The notes under the pieces: generated by a model
Seen by the model: the letters and a program-made list of their open reading frames with translations, nothing else
Databases searched by the model: none
Told to the model about the DNA's origin: nothing
Translations under genes and position numbers: made by a program
In this document: positions 33,382 to 46,900 of the stretch, in pieces
Position numbering within the stretch: the first letter of the stretch is position 1
How the letters are laid out: every line of letters begins with the position of its first letter
Source: Tolypeutes matacus
Taxonomy: Eukaryota; Chordata; Mammalia; Cingulata; Chlamyphoridae
Assembly: GCA_026826555.1 (NCBI GenBank)
Contig: JAKSZT010054458.1
Coordinates: 1,023,481 to 1,087,480, forward strand
DNA length: 64,000 nt
Direction: 5' to 3'

Positions 33382-33393
33382 CCTACTTTTTAA

Positions 33394-34499
33394 GTAATAG
33401 GCTATTTTCATCAGTAACAAGAGTAATTTGTTCACAAATTCATAAGCATGAGGCTCGAACTTTTCTCTATTGTCCTAGCAAATGATGGCAGAATGGCAAT
33501 GGTAAAGGCAACTCTTGAAATTTGTATTTAAAAAGATTAAAAAGTTAACCATCTCTAGGGAAATAAGTTCCCGAACAATTCAAGGAAATAGGACCAGAAG
33601 TCTTCATTGTCTGAGGAATGTCCTAAGAATATGCCTCACTTTTTGATTTCACAAAATATGTACGTACATTAATATGTACTCTCATATGGCCCAATAGGGG
33701 CCATCTCAAAATGGGATAGAAACATTACTTTATTTCCTGGTGTCACAATGATGGGAGTCAAAATATTCCAGGAGCAGGAAATATTTCAAGTGATCATTAT
33801 TATTTCAGTAACATAATCTACCCCCCCCAACAATTAAATTTTCACCACTTCCAGCTGAATTATGTGCATTTAAAAATGCCATTGCTTTCCCTTTTTTTCA
33901 ACCTCTGGGATTTTTTTCTTCAATAATGTACCAGGAGTCCATTTCCTTCAGCAGCCCCATCTTGACTGCAGTGTGTGGTCACTCTGCAAGCCCAAAGGGA
34001 TTCTTAAATTAAACCTTACTTCTTAATAGCACTGCTGTCACAGACTCTATCATCCCTCCAATGAACGGGGTAAACCTATGAGCATGTGCACCACTATAAA
34101 ATATATAAAGTCAGATCTGTGATCCCAATATAATGGCAACAAAAGTGATTAATAGTTTTTTTTAATGAGGTAACTGGCATTCAGTAAGTTATTGACTTCT
34201 CTCTTCTTCTTTCAGAATCTTACTAAAGTGCTTTGGAATGTGAAAAAAAATCCTCCACTCATATAAGGCAGTATTGATTAAGTATGAATTTGTACATTGG
34301 GATTCTAGATGCTTTGTTATCACAAGACCAGTGCATATTACCTGATTAATATTGATTGCACTGTAGCCATCAGTGAATTCTCAAGGCGATGTTTGTGGTC
34401 AAGGAAGAATGAATTGTTTAGTGTGACCCTGAAATCATTTTGAAGCAGTTCTAGGGAAAGTCTGGTTATTGAGGACTTTGTGTAGGTGGCCATGGCCCA
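33394..34499. other. Unique DNA
   Basis: No gene or repeat recognised. A C-run lies at 33822-33829. Confidence 0.4.
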
Positions 34500-34930
34500 A
34501 ACCTCCTGACTTTCTCTCCTTTACTGCACTGTATTCAGTTTGTTCCAATGGTTTCAATGTTACTGTTATGTTGCTATGCTCAGGAGATATTCCCTGCTGA
34601 TGTTTTTTTCTTTTTTTAATTTCATTTTTCTTACACATTTTCTTCTGCCTGATATATTCTTTCTCCTGCTTTCTTCTTGGCAAACTCCTACTCAACCTTC
34701 AGGATCCAATTCATGTTACCTCATTGATTCTCTTAGGAAGATTTTGTCTTCCTCGTTCCCCTTGCCTCGCTTTGTGTGGTACATAGTCTTCAATGCAGAG
34801 TGATAAATGCCAGTGATAATGTTCTTATATCTGCTCCCCACTAAACCATGAGACTTTTTTTTTTTTAGACAGGGCTGTGTCTTGTTTCTTGTTACTTGTT
34901 TGCCCTGATGATCTCCAGTATTCAAGAAGA
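34500..34930 (+). mobile_element. Probable L2 fragment
   Basis: Weak sense-L2 pattern: 'aaccttcaggatccaattca', 'ctgctccccactaaaccatg', 'agggctgtgtcttgtttc'. Strongly diverged; moderate confidence only. Confidence 0.45.
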
Positions 34931-35114
34931 AGGTACATGGTTGGCAACGTGCTAGTGCTTGCTGTTACACTTCAGATGGTTATCTCTTTCAACATGCAGA
35001 ATCTGATACTTCTGGTCCCACAGGATTTTAAAAGGGCTTACACTGCCTTGGAATTGGGGTTTTTTGATGCCACTATGGAGAGGGTACATGTACCAAGTAC
35101 CACTATTAGTCCTC

Positions 35115-35345
35115 ATCACCATTATTTATGGAGTGTTTCTATGGGTCACACTCAGCACTAACTACTTTAGATACAAAATCTCATTAATTTCTTACTATCA
35201 TGCAAGATCATTATTATGTTCTCCAATTTACAGATAAAGAAACTGAGACTTAGACAGGTTTTTTATTTTCCCAAGGTCACATCACTAGCAAATGGTGAAT
35301 CGGGAGTCAAATCAAGGTCTATCTGACTCTAAAGTCCATGTCTAT
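35115..35345 (-). mobile_element. MIR SINE
   Basis: Antisense MIR: 'caatttacagataaagaaac', 'ttcccaaggtcacatcacta', 'gggagtcaaatcaaggtcta', ending 'ctgactctaaagtccatg'. Confidence 0.85.
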
Positions 35346-36065
35346 AAAATATAACAAGACACTCTGGGAAAAGCCCATCTAACCTAGGATCTTGAAATTC
35401 AACCATTAGAGTGTTTTGTTTTGTTTTATTAGGTCTCAATATCTTTTCAGGGATAGGACCCTCCCAGGGGCTGGTTAAGGAAACATATAAAAATTAAGCA
35501 GAGTATTCTAATATAATATATTGGAATTCTTTGGTGGATGGTAATATTTAAGTTCTTACCAACTAATTTCTCGACGTGGATCAATTGACAATTAGAAAAA
35601 AGCTCTCCCCTTAGGAATGATTCACATGGGAGAGAGGACACAGAGACCCTGAGGAGCCACAAGAGGAAGAGGGTGTCTAAAAGGAGATTGGAAAGTACTA
35701 AAAGGCAGTGATGGTAGCAGTCCATATTGGAGCAGAAAATAAGGAGATACATTTAAAATTTTTCTGTAGAAAATTTAAAAACAGTCACAAAATGGACAAA
35801 AACTCTGATTTTTAACAATATCAGAGATAAAACCCTCTTTTCCAATAGGGCAGACTGCTCCTGCCAACTGACCCACTTTGGTATGCCACTGAACCAACAT
35901 CATGAGGCCAGGATGTGGGGTTCAAGTTCACATGTGCTTCTATAATAGAGACTCAGCAAAAACATCCAAGATCTGTCCTTTTTGTTTTTATAAAGACTCT
36001 CTGACCAATGCTGAGATAATGATTTGATTACATCAAAAGGAAGGGAAAATGCTATCACTAGCTAG
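35346..36065. other. Unassigned DNA
   Basis: Nothing recognised. A 101-residue minus-strand frame (35447-35752) has no domain. Confidence 0.4.
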
Positions 36066-36070
36066 AGCAT

Positions 36071-36557
36071 TGTATTAGTTTCTTATTGCTGCTGTAACAA
36101 ATTACCACAAACTTAGTGACTTCAAACAACACAGGTTTATTCTTTTATAGTTCTGGAAGCCAGAAGTCTGGAAGAGTCTCACTGGGATAAAAGCAAGGTA
36201 ATGCAAAACTCCATTCCTTCTCAAGGCTCTAGGAAGCCTTGCCTTTTCCAGCTTCTAGAGGCCACCTGCATTCCTTGGCTTGTGGCCCCTTTCTCCATCT
36301 TCAAAGCCAGCAGTTTAGCATCTTCCAATCTCTCTCTGACTCTGAGTCTCACTCTCCTGCCTCCCTCGTTCCCTCATAAGGGCCCTTGTAATTGCATTGG
36401 GCCCACTCAGATAATCCAGGATAGTTTCCCCATCTCAAGATCCATAACATAATCTCACCTGCAAAAGCCCTCTTGCCATGTAAAGTAACATAGTTACAGG
36501 TTCCATGGATTAGGACGTGGGCATCTTTTGGGGGTGGGAATTAATCTGCATACCACA
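36071..36557 (-). mobile_element. MLT1-type MaLR LTR
   Basis: Plus strand gives the reversed MLT1: 'tgtattagtttcttattgct', 'ttattcttttatagttctgg', 'gctctaggaagccttgcc', 'ggcttgtggccc', ending 'ctgcataccaca'. The flanks 'agcat' (36066-36070) and 'agtat' (36558-36562) are a 5-bp duplication with one change. A solo LTR. Confidence 0.88.
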
Positions 36558-36562
36558 AGTAT

Positions 36563-39500
36563 GTTAACGTGGAAATCAGAGACTGGGTTCCAATCTTGAT
36601 GCCTCCATTGGGGAACTCTGTGTCCTGGGGCAAATTCCAACCTCTCTGGGCCATTCTTTCCTCTTGATCTCTATGTAGACCTCCTAGGGCATTGCCCCCA
36701 CATAAACACTGGGAGGCATGGCTCCTGCTAATTAAAAGCCAGACCAGTTGTACACACCTGCGAATGATACCGCAGCATTTATTTAAGGCCACTTCGAACA
36801 AGTCATTAGTCCTTCTAGTGGAATTTCTGCAGGTTCTCAGCTGATTTCTGCTTGCCATTCTACATTTACTTACACCTTGCCTACAGAGCGTGTAAATTTT
36901 CTTTCTCATTTTAAATAGGGGGCTCCAATTCTGTAGCGTGGCCAATGCATTAAATATCCCCAGCCAAATTGCTTAATGCCCAGGTTTTTTTGTTTTTTTT
37001 GTTTTTCTTTTATTCCTTTCAAATTAAAGCTTTTATGAAATCCAGACTCCATGCTGGTTGAATGACACACACGGACTTTCTACTGGTTCTCAGGGGCAGG
37101 CGATCCTGGTTCCCATCAAGTTCTAAATCTGGATGCTGTAGAAAAAAAATAACAGAACAACTAAAAGGAATTTCTGCCCTATGATATATAACGAGTACTT
37201 ATTATAGATTGATCCATTTTGCAGGAGGGTGGTGGAAGGCAGGGGGCTGTAGGAAGAACAAGAACAAATCTTAGACCTGAGAGAAAGTAACCTTCTAATT
37301 GCCTTTTCCATGACAGCGTCATAAGCTTCTTTATGGCAGCTTTATTTCACAGTGACCTGCCACACGGCTGTAATTTTCCTGGTGTCACTCATGCAGGTTT
37401 AAAAAATGATTGGTTTTATGGCTTTTATTTGGGAATTTGTCAAGGTTTCACATTTGTGGAAGCCTTGAAGCAGTGGCCTAATAGTCCATAATTTGGTGTT
37501 TAAAGGGATATTGGTGGGTAACCTGCTTGGGCCCATGGGAGCCTAAGCCTGGTGGGGAAATCTCCATAATTTCTTTTATGCTACAGTAAACCTTGGCTGT
37601 AAGAAAAACTCCATTCCAGTTTCCAGAGGACTCCTTGCATCCTGAGTTGGAAGAAAAACCTTTCAAGCTTCACGCTCAGGTTGATATTTAAATTTAATTC
37701 CCATGAAATGTACTTCAGGTGTTAGTAAACCCAGACTCGGGTCAGCATATTCTGGCAATGGGGATTTACTCACGCTTTTTATGACTCACCGTCTGGAAAT
37801 GAAATGCCCTGGACTCTCAGTCCTCTCACTCTCCTTAGGATCTCAAAGCTCCTAACAGATGTTTTTAAAAGCCTCAATTTTGCGGGCTGTCTTGGCCTCC
37901 TGCCACTGCATGTACTCTTAGGTTTAATGAAAATTGGTGCCTCTCAAGCTTTCCTCCTAAGGGGGAAAAGCAACTAGTCTTGTGGTGAAGTTGCTCATTC
38001 TCTCTCAGCTGGAACACGCGGGGCCAGCGATGTTGTGTGCAAACACACGCACACACACCTGCTTCAGCCCCGGCTCCTTTCTCCCCACCTTGCCACGGTT
38101 GGCCTTGGGTTGCTGCATTCCTGCCGGTGTTTACCACAGTTGGCTTTTTTCCTCCTCAGTGTGCCTCAGCATAGCTGGTGCTTATTTGAGCAGCGGGAGA
38201 TTTTTCTGAAGTGACCTCCGCAGAGCAGGAGATTTATGGTGGCCTTTGCTTTCATTATGTGTCGAGGCTGGCTTGTGAGCTCACAGTGTCGCTGTCAGAG
38301 GAAGAGCAGAACACTTCCCAGAATAAGCCTACGGTATTATCTTTGAACATATGTTCTTGATTAAACGAGAAGAGGAAAGTCTCTTCGTTTTTCCCATTTG
38401 GAGGTTAAAGTGGAGGGTTTGTCTAAAAACAGATTGCAGTATATTGTGGGTTTATTTGAACAGTATGTCAACATTATTTACTTGGGGGAAAAAAAAATCT
38501 CAAATTGATAGGTTTCTTTTAATTACCTCATCCTGAAAGCTGCTCTCAGCAAACAGCAAATATTTCAGAAGCCATTTGGATAAATCTGGTAATGTTGAGT
38601 TCTGGAAACCTGCCGAGAATAATACCTTTGAAAATGTTTCCATAGTTCTGAGTATAAGAAAACTTGACTAGGAAGCAGCTTGTCTCTGAGCAAATTGAGT
38701 GTTGCCTTCTGCGATCTTGCTGGCCTCTGTGGAAAAGATGGCTTGCAAGATTCTTGCCAATACTAATCATGCCACCCTGAAAAACAGGTAACTTTCTGGG
38801 GCTATGACTACTGTCCGTCCCTAAGACCAGAGTGACCTTGTTTAACCCCACTATAATAATATTGTCTTCTTGGATTCTGTCCAGGAAACACAAAAACTAA
38901 ATGAACGCAGGTTCAGTAATCAAGAGAGTTCTGGGCAAATCCAAAGAGCTCTTCTAGCAAATCCAGCCAAACCACATTTTACTAGATAAAGTCTTTTGAC
39001 TTCATTGCTTGATCCTGACTGGATAAAAAGATGATCTGATGGAGAGGGCCATTCCTGGGACCCAGACCTGCTGGGCATGGGTGGGAGGAGACAGCTAAGG
39101 GGAGGAGTGACAAAGACGCTCCTACAGAGCCTTGCACACAGACCAGACACTCGTAGGCTCATGTCCTCTTGTGACTTTCTTTTCAAAACTGCTAGTATGT
39201 TTGCTTTTACCTCGTGAATGTGAGTGTGTGTATGTTGAAGGGATGGAGACGAAGAAACGTGGAGGGCTGAGGAGGGGGTGTGTGGGGCCTATAATTGTGG
39301 GGTTGGGATGGTTCGGGGGCTTACACACTCTGATTTACCCTGGACCTCAAGTCCTCTGGGCATATCCCATACTTCAGGTACCATTTTGTGTAGCAGCCTG
39401 TGGTTCATGAGGACATTTATAAGCTAAGGATCTCTTTGGGAACACTTCATTTGAAATGGGCATATGTAGGGCAGATTTCAGGACTCAAGGTGCAGTTGTA

Positions 39501-40025
39501 CTGGTTGTTAAATATTGAAATCCCTATCAGTGGATAAATCACTGCCCCAGACCCACTGAATGCCCTCCCCCGCCCCCACCCCCCACTGCAGCTAGTGCCC
39601 CCGCCTCCTCTTCTAGGACTTGCCCCCTACCTCTCCTCAATCCAGCCACTAAAGGCAGGGGCATCCAGGCCCCTCTGGCACCACAGCCAGTGCATGAGCC
39701 TCACCAGCCATCGGGAATTCTGAATCCCGGCCTTCGGTGTATGTGCAATTGCCAGGAGCCTGGGCCTTAGAGAGACTTTCCTAGTGCCTGCCCAGTCATT
39801 GACCCTCGAGGCAGCCAGAACTCCCCACTCCCTTGGCACAGTTTGGAGAAGGTCAGACAACATAGACTTGGCCAGGGCAGCGCTCCCAGCCACCCCAACA
39901 AAAATCTCTTTTAAAAAGAGGTATTGAGCCATTTGGGAGATCAAAGCGTCTTTCTTCCTACCCATGTGATTCTTTTCCTCCACACGCCAGTGTGAAATCC
40001 AGAAGCTTTCACCGTGGAGACCAGT
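36563..40025. other. 3.5 kb repeat-poor unique DNA
   Basis: The longest stretch without a clear retroelement. I find no splice-bounded open exon. 37320-37480 and 38200-38520 read like non-repetitive, possibly conserved DNA. 39540-39610 is C-rich but poor in CpG. The 115-134 residue frames (36541-36945, 38546-38893, 39627-39983, minus) show no domain. Confidence 0.45.
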
Positions 40026-40027
40026 TC

Positions 40028-40165
40028 AGGAAGGGAAGATGTAATTTTAGTCCCAGCTCCAATACTTAATAACTCCGTGACCTTGGGCAAGGGACTTAAC
40101 CTTTCCACACTGCAGTTTTCTCATCTGTAGAGTATTGATGTTGGACTCTATTCCTTCCAGCTGTA
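40028..40165 (+). mobile_element. MIR SINE
   Basis: Sense MIR: 'tgaccttgggcaagggactt', 'aacctttccacactgcagtt', 'tctcatctgtagagtattga'. Confidence 0.85.
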
Positions 40166-41857
40166 ACAACAAATGAGTTTTAGTCCTTAAATTTCTCTTT
40201 ACTAGCTCATTCACCCACCCTATCAATGGATATGCCATTTATGCTTCAAGAAGAAAGAAAAATATTATCATCTGCTAACAAATTATGTTTGAACACAAAA
40301 CAAGGTAAAGTGATGCCAAGTGCTCCAAGTTGACAATCACAGGATGAAGCAGGCTTGCTCTACTCCCGCTGACCACATCGGTCAATGTGCGGGAGCTCTG
40401 CTGGCTGAGCTTGGTTGGAGGAGCTAATGGGGCCATAACCGCCAATTCAATTCCTTCTCCACCCAGCTAAGCTCCTCTGTCTTGTGATCCTCCCCCAGCT
40501 ATGTTTAAAAGGTGTTTTGTGGCTCCTAAAAGGGCCCCTAAAAAGTATGTAGATGGGTCAGTACAAATCTATTATTATGAATAGGGAAATTAACCTCAAA
40601 ATACAAGCAACAATGCCATAAACTTGACATAGGGCAGCATTTTTTAATTAAAGGTATTTGCAATGTCTTTGATTTTGTGACCTATTTTTGTGTGTTGTAG
40701 CTGTAATTTATGCATTATGCTATTGCTTTGAGATTTTTTAAAAGTTTATGGCCTCTCAAATTGTCATTTTTTTTTTATAGCTTGGGAGTAATTTTTCTGT
40801 TAATGGAAAGGCTTCAACCTTTTACTTTAAAATAAATATCAGAACTTGGAGCTAATATACAGAAATTCATTTTATAGATTTTTTATTATCAATCTAACTT
40901 GGAGGAGATCATTGTTAGTCATATAAAACAATACAGGCTTCAACAAGGATTACTAGGACTAAAATACTGTGATACTTACTGCTGTCTGCTGTTGGGAGTT
41001 GTTATTTTAGACTTGTTAAGGACAAAAGAATTTATAGATCAATGTGTGAGTCTGTAGTTTTCTGAGAAGTTTGAGTTCTGGCCTGGCCTATCACTCTAGG
41101 TACTCCAGGGTCACAGTCCTGATAGACAGAGGGCTGAGGTGATCCTTTTGGGTAATAAGCAAAACCTTTATTTTTTTCTTTTTAAGAAAATGAATTTTTA
41201 ATCTGGATTCTCATCTTGTTCCCCCTCCCCCCTTGTTCCCATAAAACACAAATCCTTCTAGGCCTGATTTGTTTTAGTGATTCCAGCCAGCTTATTTCAA
41301 AAGCAACACTGCAGACACTTAATAAAAGAATTTAAGCTGAGGAACTTAATACTCTTGAATTAGGAAACCCTAGGTTTTGTACTTGTGTACACCCACCTTT
41401 AAGAGCTAAAAAATTGACAAATGTCACTTCCAAGTGAATGTACTAAATTCAAGATCTAAAAATAATTGTCAAAGTACAACATGAATGAATTAATGTTCCT
41501 TCTGCAACTTAGTCTCTATCAGTATTTCATGCTAAGCGTTTGTTGATCATTGCTAAGATGACATTTTGCTATAATGCCCAAACTTTCCACCCCATTCCCT
41601 ATCCTACTGTAGATGTGTATAGAGGAACCTGCAAGATCCCTTGGTAAAATAAAAATCTGATCCACCAAGACTTGGCAATGAAGGAGGAATCTGCTCCATG
41701 TCAGCCGGGAATCATGGCTGATTTTTGTTCCCAGGATTCCTGTACTCCATGGAGACTTCTTCCTTATTATGTGGTTGTCACCACTTTAATTCCTGGGAGG
41801 CACTCTCTCCAATATGTTCAGGCTCAAGGGTTGGCCCAACTCTCTTTAAAAAAAAAA
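40166..41857. other. Unique DNA, repeat-poor
   Basis: No gene or repeat recognised. It contains a short hairpin (40363-40395). 40530-40850 is AT-rich. Confidence 0.4.
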
Positions 41858-41943
41858 TTTTTTTTTAGGAGGTAGTGGGGATTTAACTTGGGACCTTGAA
41901 CATGTGAAGCAGGTGCTCAACCACTGAGCTACACCTGCTCCCC
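41858..41943 (-). mobile_element. DAS-type SINE monomer
   Basis: Minus strand: head 'ggggagcaggtgtagctcag', 'gtggttgagcacctgcttc', B-box-like 'aagttaaatcc' (decayed) and an A-tail. Older than the SINE that inserted beside its head. Confidence 0.85.
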
Positions 41944-41953
41944 AAATATCTCT

Positions 41954-42118
41954 TTTTTTTTTTTAATTTTATTTATTTATTCATTTATCCCCCCCTTGCT
42001 GCTTGTGCTCGCTGGGTCAGCCGGCGGGCTTGCCTTCACCAGGAGGCCCCGGGAACCGAACCTGGGGCCTCCCATATGGTAAACGGGAGCCCTACTGATT
42101 GAGCCACAGCCGCTTCCC
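41954..42118 (-). mobile_element. Xenarthran SINE (gcggctgtggctc type)
   Basis: Same type as 18573 and 27062, but the 3' module lacks the stretch seen at 18646-18668 of the 18573 copy. The flanks 'ccaaatatctct' (41942-41953) and 'ccaaatacctct' (42119-42130) are a 12-bp duplication with one change. Confidence 0.9.
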
Positions 42119-42130
42119 CCAAATACCTCT

Positions 42131-43834
42131 TAATTCTCTAAAGCACACAGCAGGATTGTGACCAAACTGGAACTTTTAAATGAAAATTTGGGAGCAAATC
42201 AAAATCTCTGTGGTAACAAAGGGCAAATAAATTCGAAGACTAATATAAAACAAGATGATCTGGTTTACAAGCTTCAGCTTAATGGGGACCTCATTGCCCT
42301 GTTTCTACCTCCATGACAGGAAATCTTTTTAAACCCGTATCATCGGACGGTGGACTAGACTAAGTCCCAAAGAGAGACGAGAGTTCCCTTCCCACCTATT
42401 TCATGCTCTCTTGTCCAGCAAGGGACTCTTTTCAGCTTGGATGGTGAATATGGGGAATGTCCATGAGACAGGGGAGGATAGGGGTCTTGATGTTTGGACT
42501 CTATAGGAAAGTGAGTACCAAATCCAAAATCTTTTCTTAAAGCAATGGTTCTCACACTTTTAGTATTTACAGCATCTTTACAAGTGTTAGGGTTTTTGTC
42601 AGTACATTTGAAGAAATTGAAAATTAAAAAGTCAGATGTAATTATAAAACAACTTCTATAATGTAACAGCTTTTACTGGTTACATTTTATCACTTTGCTA
42701 CTGTTGACTAGAACAGTGTACTGTAGTAGGTAGAATGTATTGATCTGACTTATTCTCTTCAGGCCTCTAAAGGCAAAGTTCTCACTGGTTTTGGTAAATA
42801 TGTTTTTGTTTTGGTATTTTGCCACCACTTCTTACCTCCCACTCATAGCATTTGCCCCCCTGTTCTACATCACGTTGCTTCTGTCCACTCAGGGCTACGG
42901 TCCATCTGATGGATATCATAATAATAGCCTTCATACTCAAGATGTAGCCAAATTAAATTTTACATTGTTCAAAATTTGTTAGCACACTTATGAAACTTTC
43001 TTTGACATAGCAAAGTACCACAAAACCCTGGTACTACATCATTAGGGTAACTTGAAGAAGATGAGAATTTTTATACTAAATATTTTTGACTAATCTTGTT
43101 ATATAAATTTGGCCTTAAATAGGCATATAATAGGTATGCAGAAATGTATTTGTATTTTAAATATCCTACATGTGTGTGAATATAGATGTGTGTGCATGAT
43201 TTAAATAAATAATATGGAAAGGAATAGTGGCTAAAATTCAAAGATCTGTAGAAGACTTTCTCTGTATGGGCCCTGGGGTGTTGTGGAGTTGTGACAACCT
43301 CAAAACAAAGAGAAATGTTTTGCTATGAATTTCCTGTTCCTGGAAAATATGTGGTTGAAAAAAAATCTCTTCTTTCCTCTTGAGAACTATCCTGTTGCCA
43401 AAATAAGAAGGAGACCTTGAAAGGATTACTCAAACATCTCCCTATTTCCTCCCCTCTCACTCCCAAAGCAGTTCAATAATTTAAATAAGGAGAAGCGGAA
43501 GAACACTTGTCGCTAAACTTCTTAACACTTTCATAAAATAGCTAGATGCATTGCATGCTACTATGTCAGGTTTGGACACACACCAGTAATGAAAATACTT
43601 TTGTCTTTTTTTTTTTTAAATAAATTGCATACATAGCATGAAAAATATTCAGAAACATGGCTTTCTTTTTTGCTTTTTCTGAACTACTTGCATATCAGAA
43701 TTAACCATGCTCTGAGCCACATTTTCTTCACCATCCTCCACCACATTGGCCAGGGTAATTGCATTGTATCAGTTGGTTGCTAAGAGGGAAAGACCACACT
43801 GAATCTTAGGCTAGTAGGGATATTGAGATAGTTT
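42131..43834. other. Unique DNA
   Basis: 'aatggttctcacacttttag' near 42544 resembles a hAT end, but no partner end was found. No gene recognised. Confidence 0.4.
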
Positions 43835-43955
43835 ATGCAAGGATCTTATTTTATCAACAAGAAGACTGAAATACAAAGACTGAGTGACTTTCTAGAGGCC
43901 ACAGCTAATCTGTAATAGATTAGGAGCCAGCCCTTCTCAGTTGACCCAAGGCTGT
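43835..43955 (-). mobile_element. MIR fragment
   Basis: Weak antisense MIR: 'caacaagaagactgaaatac', 'gactttctagaggccacag', 'gattaggagccag'. Short and diverged. Confidence 0.5.
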
Positions 43956-43959
43956 AACT

Positions 43960-46900
43960 GCTACACATCTTGTGAAGCCCTTTGAACATTGCCAGGTGCT
44001 CTATAAATGTAAGGCATCTATGGAAGTTTGATGGATTCATTGGTGCACTCCTTTGTCAAAAGTGCAAAATCCACCAAAGTTTGTCTGTTTTTAATGAAGG
44101 TTTCAGGGTAAGAGAAACTCTTGCCTTCAGCCAGTCCACTCCCATCTTTTATTTCTGAAATGGCTGGGAGAAAGTGAGAACTCTTCAATCTCATTATTTA
44201 AAACCTTAAGAATTTAAAGTTTGCAATCATTTAGATGTGAACCATAGTTCTTATGGAATAATACTTTTGAAATAGGCATTTGTCTTCAAAATGTAAGTCC
44301 TTGTAGAAGGAATTTTGTCTAAAATCAGTAGCTCAGAAAATGAAGGATTTTGTTACAATGGCTTCATTTTCTGGATTCAGCATTTAAATCTATGAAGAAA
44401 GGAAAATGTAGTATGTATGGCACATTACTATGCAACCTTAGGAGGCCCACTGACTTGTGATGGTTTTCATTCAGTTCATCCCCATTAAGTAAATTTGTAT
44501 CCTGTTTTTAAAATATGGGCTGGAGTTGTTTAAAATTGTGATCACACAAAAGAAACAAACTAATTAGAGTGATCTCCTAATTCTATAACTAGCTTTCAGA
44601 CATTTCATTGTTCTATTGACCCCTCACTTACATTTCACCCTTTTAACTAGAGCATCCAGATTATTGAGGTTCAAATAGGCATTACTTTCTCAATAATAAT
44701 AATTTTTAAAATCCCAAGAAATAGAGGCAATTTAACAAATCCACTTTCTTTCTGACAAAGATCTAGGGGAAACACCTTTTGCACTACTGGGTGATACCAG
44801 ACATTTCTTCAGGTATGTTTCCTGTGGGTGTGATTTGGGCTGTGGTATTTACAAGTGTATATAAACATGAACCACAAGATTTGTATTCATTTTGTTGTTT
44901 GGAGGGCAGATTTCCTTAGTTTCTTGCCTTGGACTAATTTTCTGGACTTCGTGGAATCTCATCAAAGTTTATGCACAGTTATGTGAGGCAACTATACAGC
45001 AGGTCAGGCTGCCTGCTGTCTGGGTGAGAGTGGGATAACTTGTTTATTGGACAGCTGGAACTCAGTGGAGTCTGTTCTTCTATCAATGCCTGCAAACATT
45101 CTGGGTTGGATCCCCTTCCCCACCCATAGCTTTCCAGCCACTTTTAGGTAGCATGTTAAAGACTCCAGTCAAGTTAAGTCTTCTCCCTGCTCCCATATCA
45201 GTCCTGACCCATAGCTCTGGTATCCCTGTTAGGGAAGGGAAGTGTGGTCTTTTCTTTTACTTGTTTTCTTTTCCTCTCTACTCATTCATTGCCTCTGATT
45301 CTCTCTTCCTTTTCTGTGTGGGGCTAGGGAGGAAGGATTGGGGAAAGTCTTACTTGTCAGTGCTGTGATAATTTCTTCTTAGTACTCTGAGGGTTCTTCC
45401 AGAGTCATTGACTCTGTGGCAGACTTTTTGTGACCCTTACCAGTATACCCCATAGCTGGGGTCTCTTTGTGCTCTGTGTAATCCTGGAATCCAACCTGTT
45501 CTCTAGCCCAAGACTCAGTTTCTGGACCATTGTTAGCGCCTGCTGTCAGAGAAATTCTGTCTCTCATGTATGCTCACCACTTGCTGCTCTGTTTTCAGAT
45601 CAAGAGTTTTGTTGCTTTAATTTGGTTTTGTTTCTCCGCCTAGTTCTTTGCCTTATTTCACTTGAGTTCAGCAGTATAATAAGCATTTTGTTTCATGAGG
45701 ATCTAGTTGTTTTAGAGTAGCAGGGTCTCCCAGAGTATCACATCCATACTGGGGAAGAAGAAGGTGAACCTTCACAAATATCTAGATAGGGTGAAAGGTG
45801 GCCATTTTCTCTTTCTGCAAGTTCGTCCTGTCCCCAAGAGTGTATCTCTTGTAAAGACGGTGTCAAAGACCTCTCTACTCCTACATGGTCTTTCAAAGAA
45901 TCTATTTTTAAATTGTCTTTTAGTCTCGATGGGGTGGTAATTGCTAGATTGGTTTTTGCCATCTTACATTAAGTTGTTTTTAGATTTTGTGTGAATACTT
46001 AGTACTTATTGTACCCAGCTTTGGAGCTTAAGCCAAAATTCTGAGACAATCAGAAAAGTCCAATCTTGTTTCTGTGGTACTCAGGGCATGGTAGAGCCCC
46101 AGTATGTTTTAGGCATAGCCTTATTCAGGAACTCTTGAACACCACTTAAATCAATAAATCTCAGCCCCACTGAGGCCCTGAACTCACCATTAAGTAGTCT
46201 GGTGAGAACTTTAGTTGGGTAAAACTGATTATACATTTGCTTTGAGGTTTCTGCCCTCTTACATGCTACAACAATTTAGAAAGTGGCCACATGACATATT
46301 TGGGATCATCATTACAGTTTCTGGAAAAGGAAAACCAGAGCAGTCCATTCTACAGTGTCTTTACCTTGGGCACAGACTTCCTCTCAGACAAGCTGCACAC
46401 CAAAGGGACTTGGTGGTAACAACATTGGGAGATGGAGCTGCAAATGGGCAAAGTTCCTAGGAAATCAGGAAAATGGCTACCACAGCCACCAAGGCAAAGC
46501 TGACCTCAAATGATTTAGCAATATCTCCCCACCCAGAAGCTCCCAAGGGTATCAGGGAAGCTCCAAGGAGGTGTTAGCAGCTTTCGACTTGATTGAGCTA
46601 TATTGTAGATTCCTGATGACCACTCAAGCATTATTGTGACCTGGAAATAGAAGTTTTCTAAATATAAGTCTTTGAAGATGTAACAGTTTGGGGCATCTGT
46701 CATCTTATCCTAATTCTCTAAGAACTCCTCTACACTCCACAGCCATAATTTTACACCATGACCTTGTCTTCTTGCCATAACTGATTGGATTGGAGTGGAC
46801 AACTTGACCTCCTTGAGACCAGATTCTTTCAAGAATTTAGACTTGCCACCAAGAAATAGATCATCTGTACTTGTGGCTGAAATTTAAGTAATTGTTTCTC

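Noticed and set aside
36541..36945. 134-residue minus-strand frame
   Set aside because: It begins beyond the MLT1 LTR and ends at its border; no recognisable protein family.
39540..39620. C-rich stretch as a CpG island or promoter
   Set aside because: C-rich, but very few CpG dinucleotides and no associated exon.
44997..45018. Hairpin 'cagcagg..cctgctg'
   Set aside because: A 7-bp stem is expected by chance many times in 64 kb and nothing around it adds support.
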